Source of the DNA: Epichloe hybrida | Lineage: Eukaryota > Ascomycota > Sordariomycetes > Hypocreales > Clavicipitaceae | Direction: 5' to 3' | Length of the DNA: 64,000 bases | NCBI GenBank assembly: GCA_019022495.1 | Contig: JAFEKR010000002.1 | Location: 62,001 to 126,000 of the forward strand | Part shown: positions 62,501 to 64,000 of the stretch, piece by piece | How the letters are laid out: each line of letters starts with the position of its first letter | Position numbering within the stretch: position 1 is the first letter of the stretch | Position numbers and translations under genes: made by a program | The notes under the pieces: model-generated | Database searches by the model: none | What the model was told of the DNA's origin: nothing | Seen by the model: the letters and a program-made list of their open reading frames with translations, nothing else

Positions 62501-63829
62501 TACCTATTACTATTCTAATAAGGAGAGTTATAATAGTCTAGATTAACTAAAAGACTATATCTAAGTCCTTAAGGAAGCCCTTCTAGTGTAACCTATAATC
62601 TCTAGCGCTTAGCTTTACCTATAGTATAGATCTTACACTTTATAAGCTTAGGTCTTATTAATTTAATACAAAGGGTAGTGTTTATAATCTCTATAAAGGC
62701 CTTCTTACCTAAATAACTATATTATTAATGCTAAAGCTTTATATCTCCTTTTATAGGTAGCCTTAGTGCTTTACTAGTTATAGTATAGGCCTCTTTTAGG
62801 TTATCTAAGAGTATAGATAATATATAAAGCTTATTAATTATAAAGCTTAGTAATAGGATACTTTCCTTAGAATAGGAAGCTTTTCTTTTAGTTCTAATAA
62901 ATCCTTACCTTTATTAGAATTATTACTAATACTAGGTTTACATAGAATTTTAAAATTAGCAAAGCACTTTACACTATAATTCTTCTTAGCCTTTATAATA
63001 CTAGATTTATAATAGATATATAGACTAGTCCTTATCCTAAGGATATATAGATTATACCTCTAGCTTTAACCTCTATTATAATAGTTCTATTAAACTTAGA
63101 CTATTTAAACTAATAAATATTATTAAAAATATAAATATTAGCTTTAGAATTATAGATAACTATATTCTAATTTCCTTTAAAGCTATCTATAGTGTTTAAA
63201 GTTAAATATATAACTTCCCTTAAAGGTTAAGAGCTTTATAAGTATATAAATAATAATATATTTATAGTTTTCTCTCCTAAAGTTACTATAAGTAAGTTAT
63301 TTATTAGGTTTTATAAGGGGATAATAATATTACCACTTTTCTCCCTTTTCTCTAGCTTTTAACTTATAGCTTTTAATCTCTCTTATAGGTTTTCCTTTAG
63401 ATATCTCTTAATATTATTCTTAAAGTTCTTCCTAACTTCCTAATCCTTAGGAGTAGCTTTTAGCTTATTAAGAGCTTTAAATAAATTATAGGATTTTTAT
63501 TACTTTAATATATTACGAATATTATAACTAGAGTATCTAGGGCACTTCCTTTGCTTTAATCTATTCTAACTATTTAATCTATTAGTAGTAATAGCGTTAT
63601 TAGCTAATTTTATTATTATTAAGCTTTAAGGAGCTTTATAGTCTCTTTTAAACTTACTAACTACCTTAAGAAAGCTATTATTCTTTCCTTTATTAAGTAA
63701 GTTATTTTATTTCTTCTAGAATACCTTAAATTTACTTTAAAGAGAGATAATAAACTTATATAGTATTATCTCCTTAGTTTATTAAGTCTTAAGATCTAGA
63801 TAATTCCTTTATAATACCTCTATTATTAT

Positions 63830-64000
63830 CAGAGTATTGTTTGTAGTGTAGTTAGTGTAGTTACTAACTACACTAACTACAAAAACTACAATGTAGTGTT
63901 AGTGAAAAAAAAAGTGGGCCTTTTTATTATATAATGTTATTATAAGGATTAAAAGAAAGCTAGTTATATGGAAGCTTTTATTATTACCTATTTTACTTAA
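63830..64000 (-). mobile_element. Non-autonomous hAT-like element, copy 5 (start only)
   Basis: It begins CAGAGTATTGTTTGTAG like copy 4 and continues with the GTAGTTAGTGTAG-type subterminal words to the window end. ATTATTAT (63822-63829) is the candidate 8-bp duplication; the uninterrupted site exists in copia X at 53158-53165 (ATAATAAT on the plus strand). Confidence 0.82.

Larger units (their letters stand above)
59340..64000 (-). mobile_element. Ty1/copia LTR retrotransposon Y (minus, runs off the window)
   Basis: Its 3' LTR is 59340-59576 (237 bp; left edge TGTTAGGTAGGGGTG, right edge TTAACA), followed by the complement of the purine tract (CACCCCCCTT). It is inserted in the 3' LTR of X after ATTAG (59335-59339), a candidate duplication. 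Its body from 59577 is an inverted copy of X: 59577-63829 pairs with 53158-57410, both 4,253 bp. RIP stops throughout. A hAT copy begins at 63830; the rest is outside. Confidence 0.88.

Noticed and set aside
8100..63999. TA-rich blocks as a centromere or AT-isochore without content
   Set aside because: They resolve into discrete elements with terminal repeats and target duplications; centromere function cannot be judged from sequence alone.

Overview
The window is nuclear DNA from a filamentous ascomycete (Pezizomycotina-type). The evidence is short 50-110 bp GT..AG introns with CTAAC/CTGAC-like branch sites, a Tbf1-type telobox protein, a DUF3435-type recombinase, a fungal APH-family kinase, and long blocks turned into TA-rich, stop-filled DNA. 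The mutation pattern (CpA to TpA, equally TpG to TpA) is that of repeat-induced point mutation (RIP). About 12 kb at the left is ordinary gene-bearing sequence, with a second gene island at 20.6-26.8 kb. Most of the rest is nested, RIP-damaged transposons.

Layout. 1-2920: minus-strand TTAGGG-repeat-binding factor (TRF-homology plus Myb telobox), cut by the window edge. 4085-6863: five-exon DUF3435/tyrosine-recombinase-like gene with a C2H2 zinc-finger tail and one in-frame TAG; the fold resembles captains of Starship elements. 7082-7870: unknown gene behind a good TATA box. 8069-20640: a DNA transposon with 47-bp terminal inverted repeats flanked by TA, split by Ty3/gypsy copy A (8875-16292). 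20643-25258: a gene island holding a zinc-finger APH-family kinase (21879-23295) and a small basic nuclear-type protein (24117-24908). 25259-51465: one very large minus-strand ankyrin-repeat membrane-protein gene. Its start and tail are intact, but its repeats are riddled with TGG to TAG changes, and it is split by gypsy copy B (27121-47190) and a hAT element. 52208-64000: copia X (plus), whose 3' LTR holds a hAT copy and a second copia, Y (minus), which runs off the window.

Target-site duplications let the insertions be ordered. Gypsy B entered the ankyrin gene (AAGAG). Gypsy C entered B in reverse (CTTTA). hAT copies entered B, C, the ankyrin gene, copia X and copia Y (8-bp duplications). 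A 392-bp hAT-like MITE entered B, with the matching empty site preserved in C. A solo LTR at 27695-27981 is almost free of RIP and may be the youngest arrival. RIP damage fades over the outer 100-150 bp of each element.

The most interesting signals are the captain-like recombinase transcribed towards this accessory block, the ankyrin gene whose own internal repeats seem to have been mutated by the host's repeat defence, the unclassified TIR element with a coded hexapeptide array, and the five-member hAT family built from GTAGTGTAGT-type subterminal arrays. No tRNA, rRNA or CRISPR array was seen. All calls come from reading the sequence; no database search was possible.
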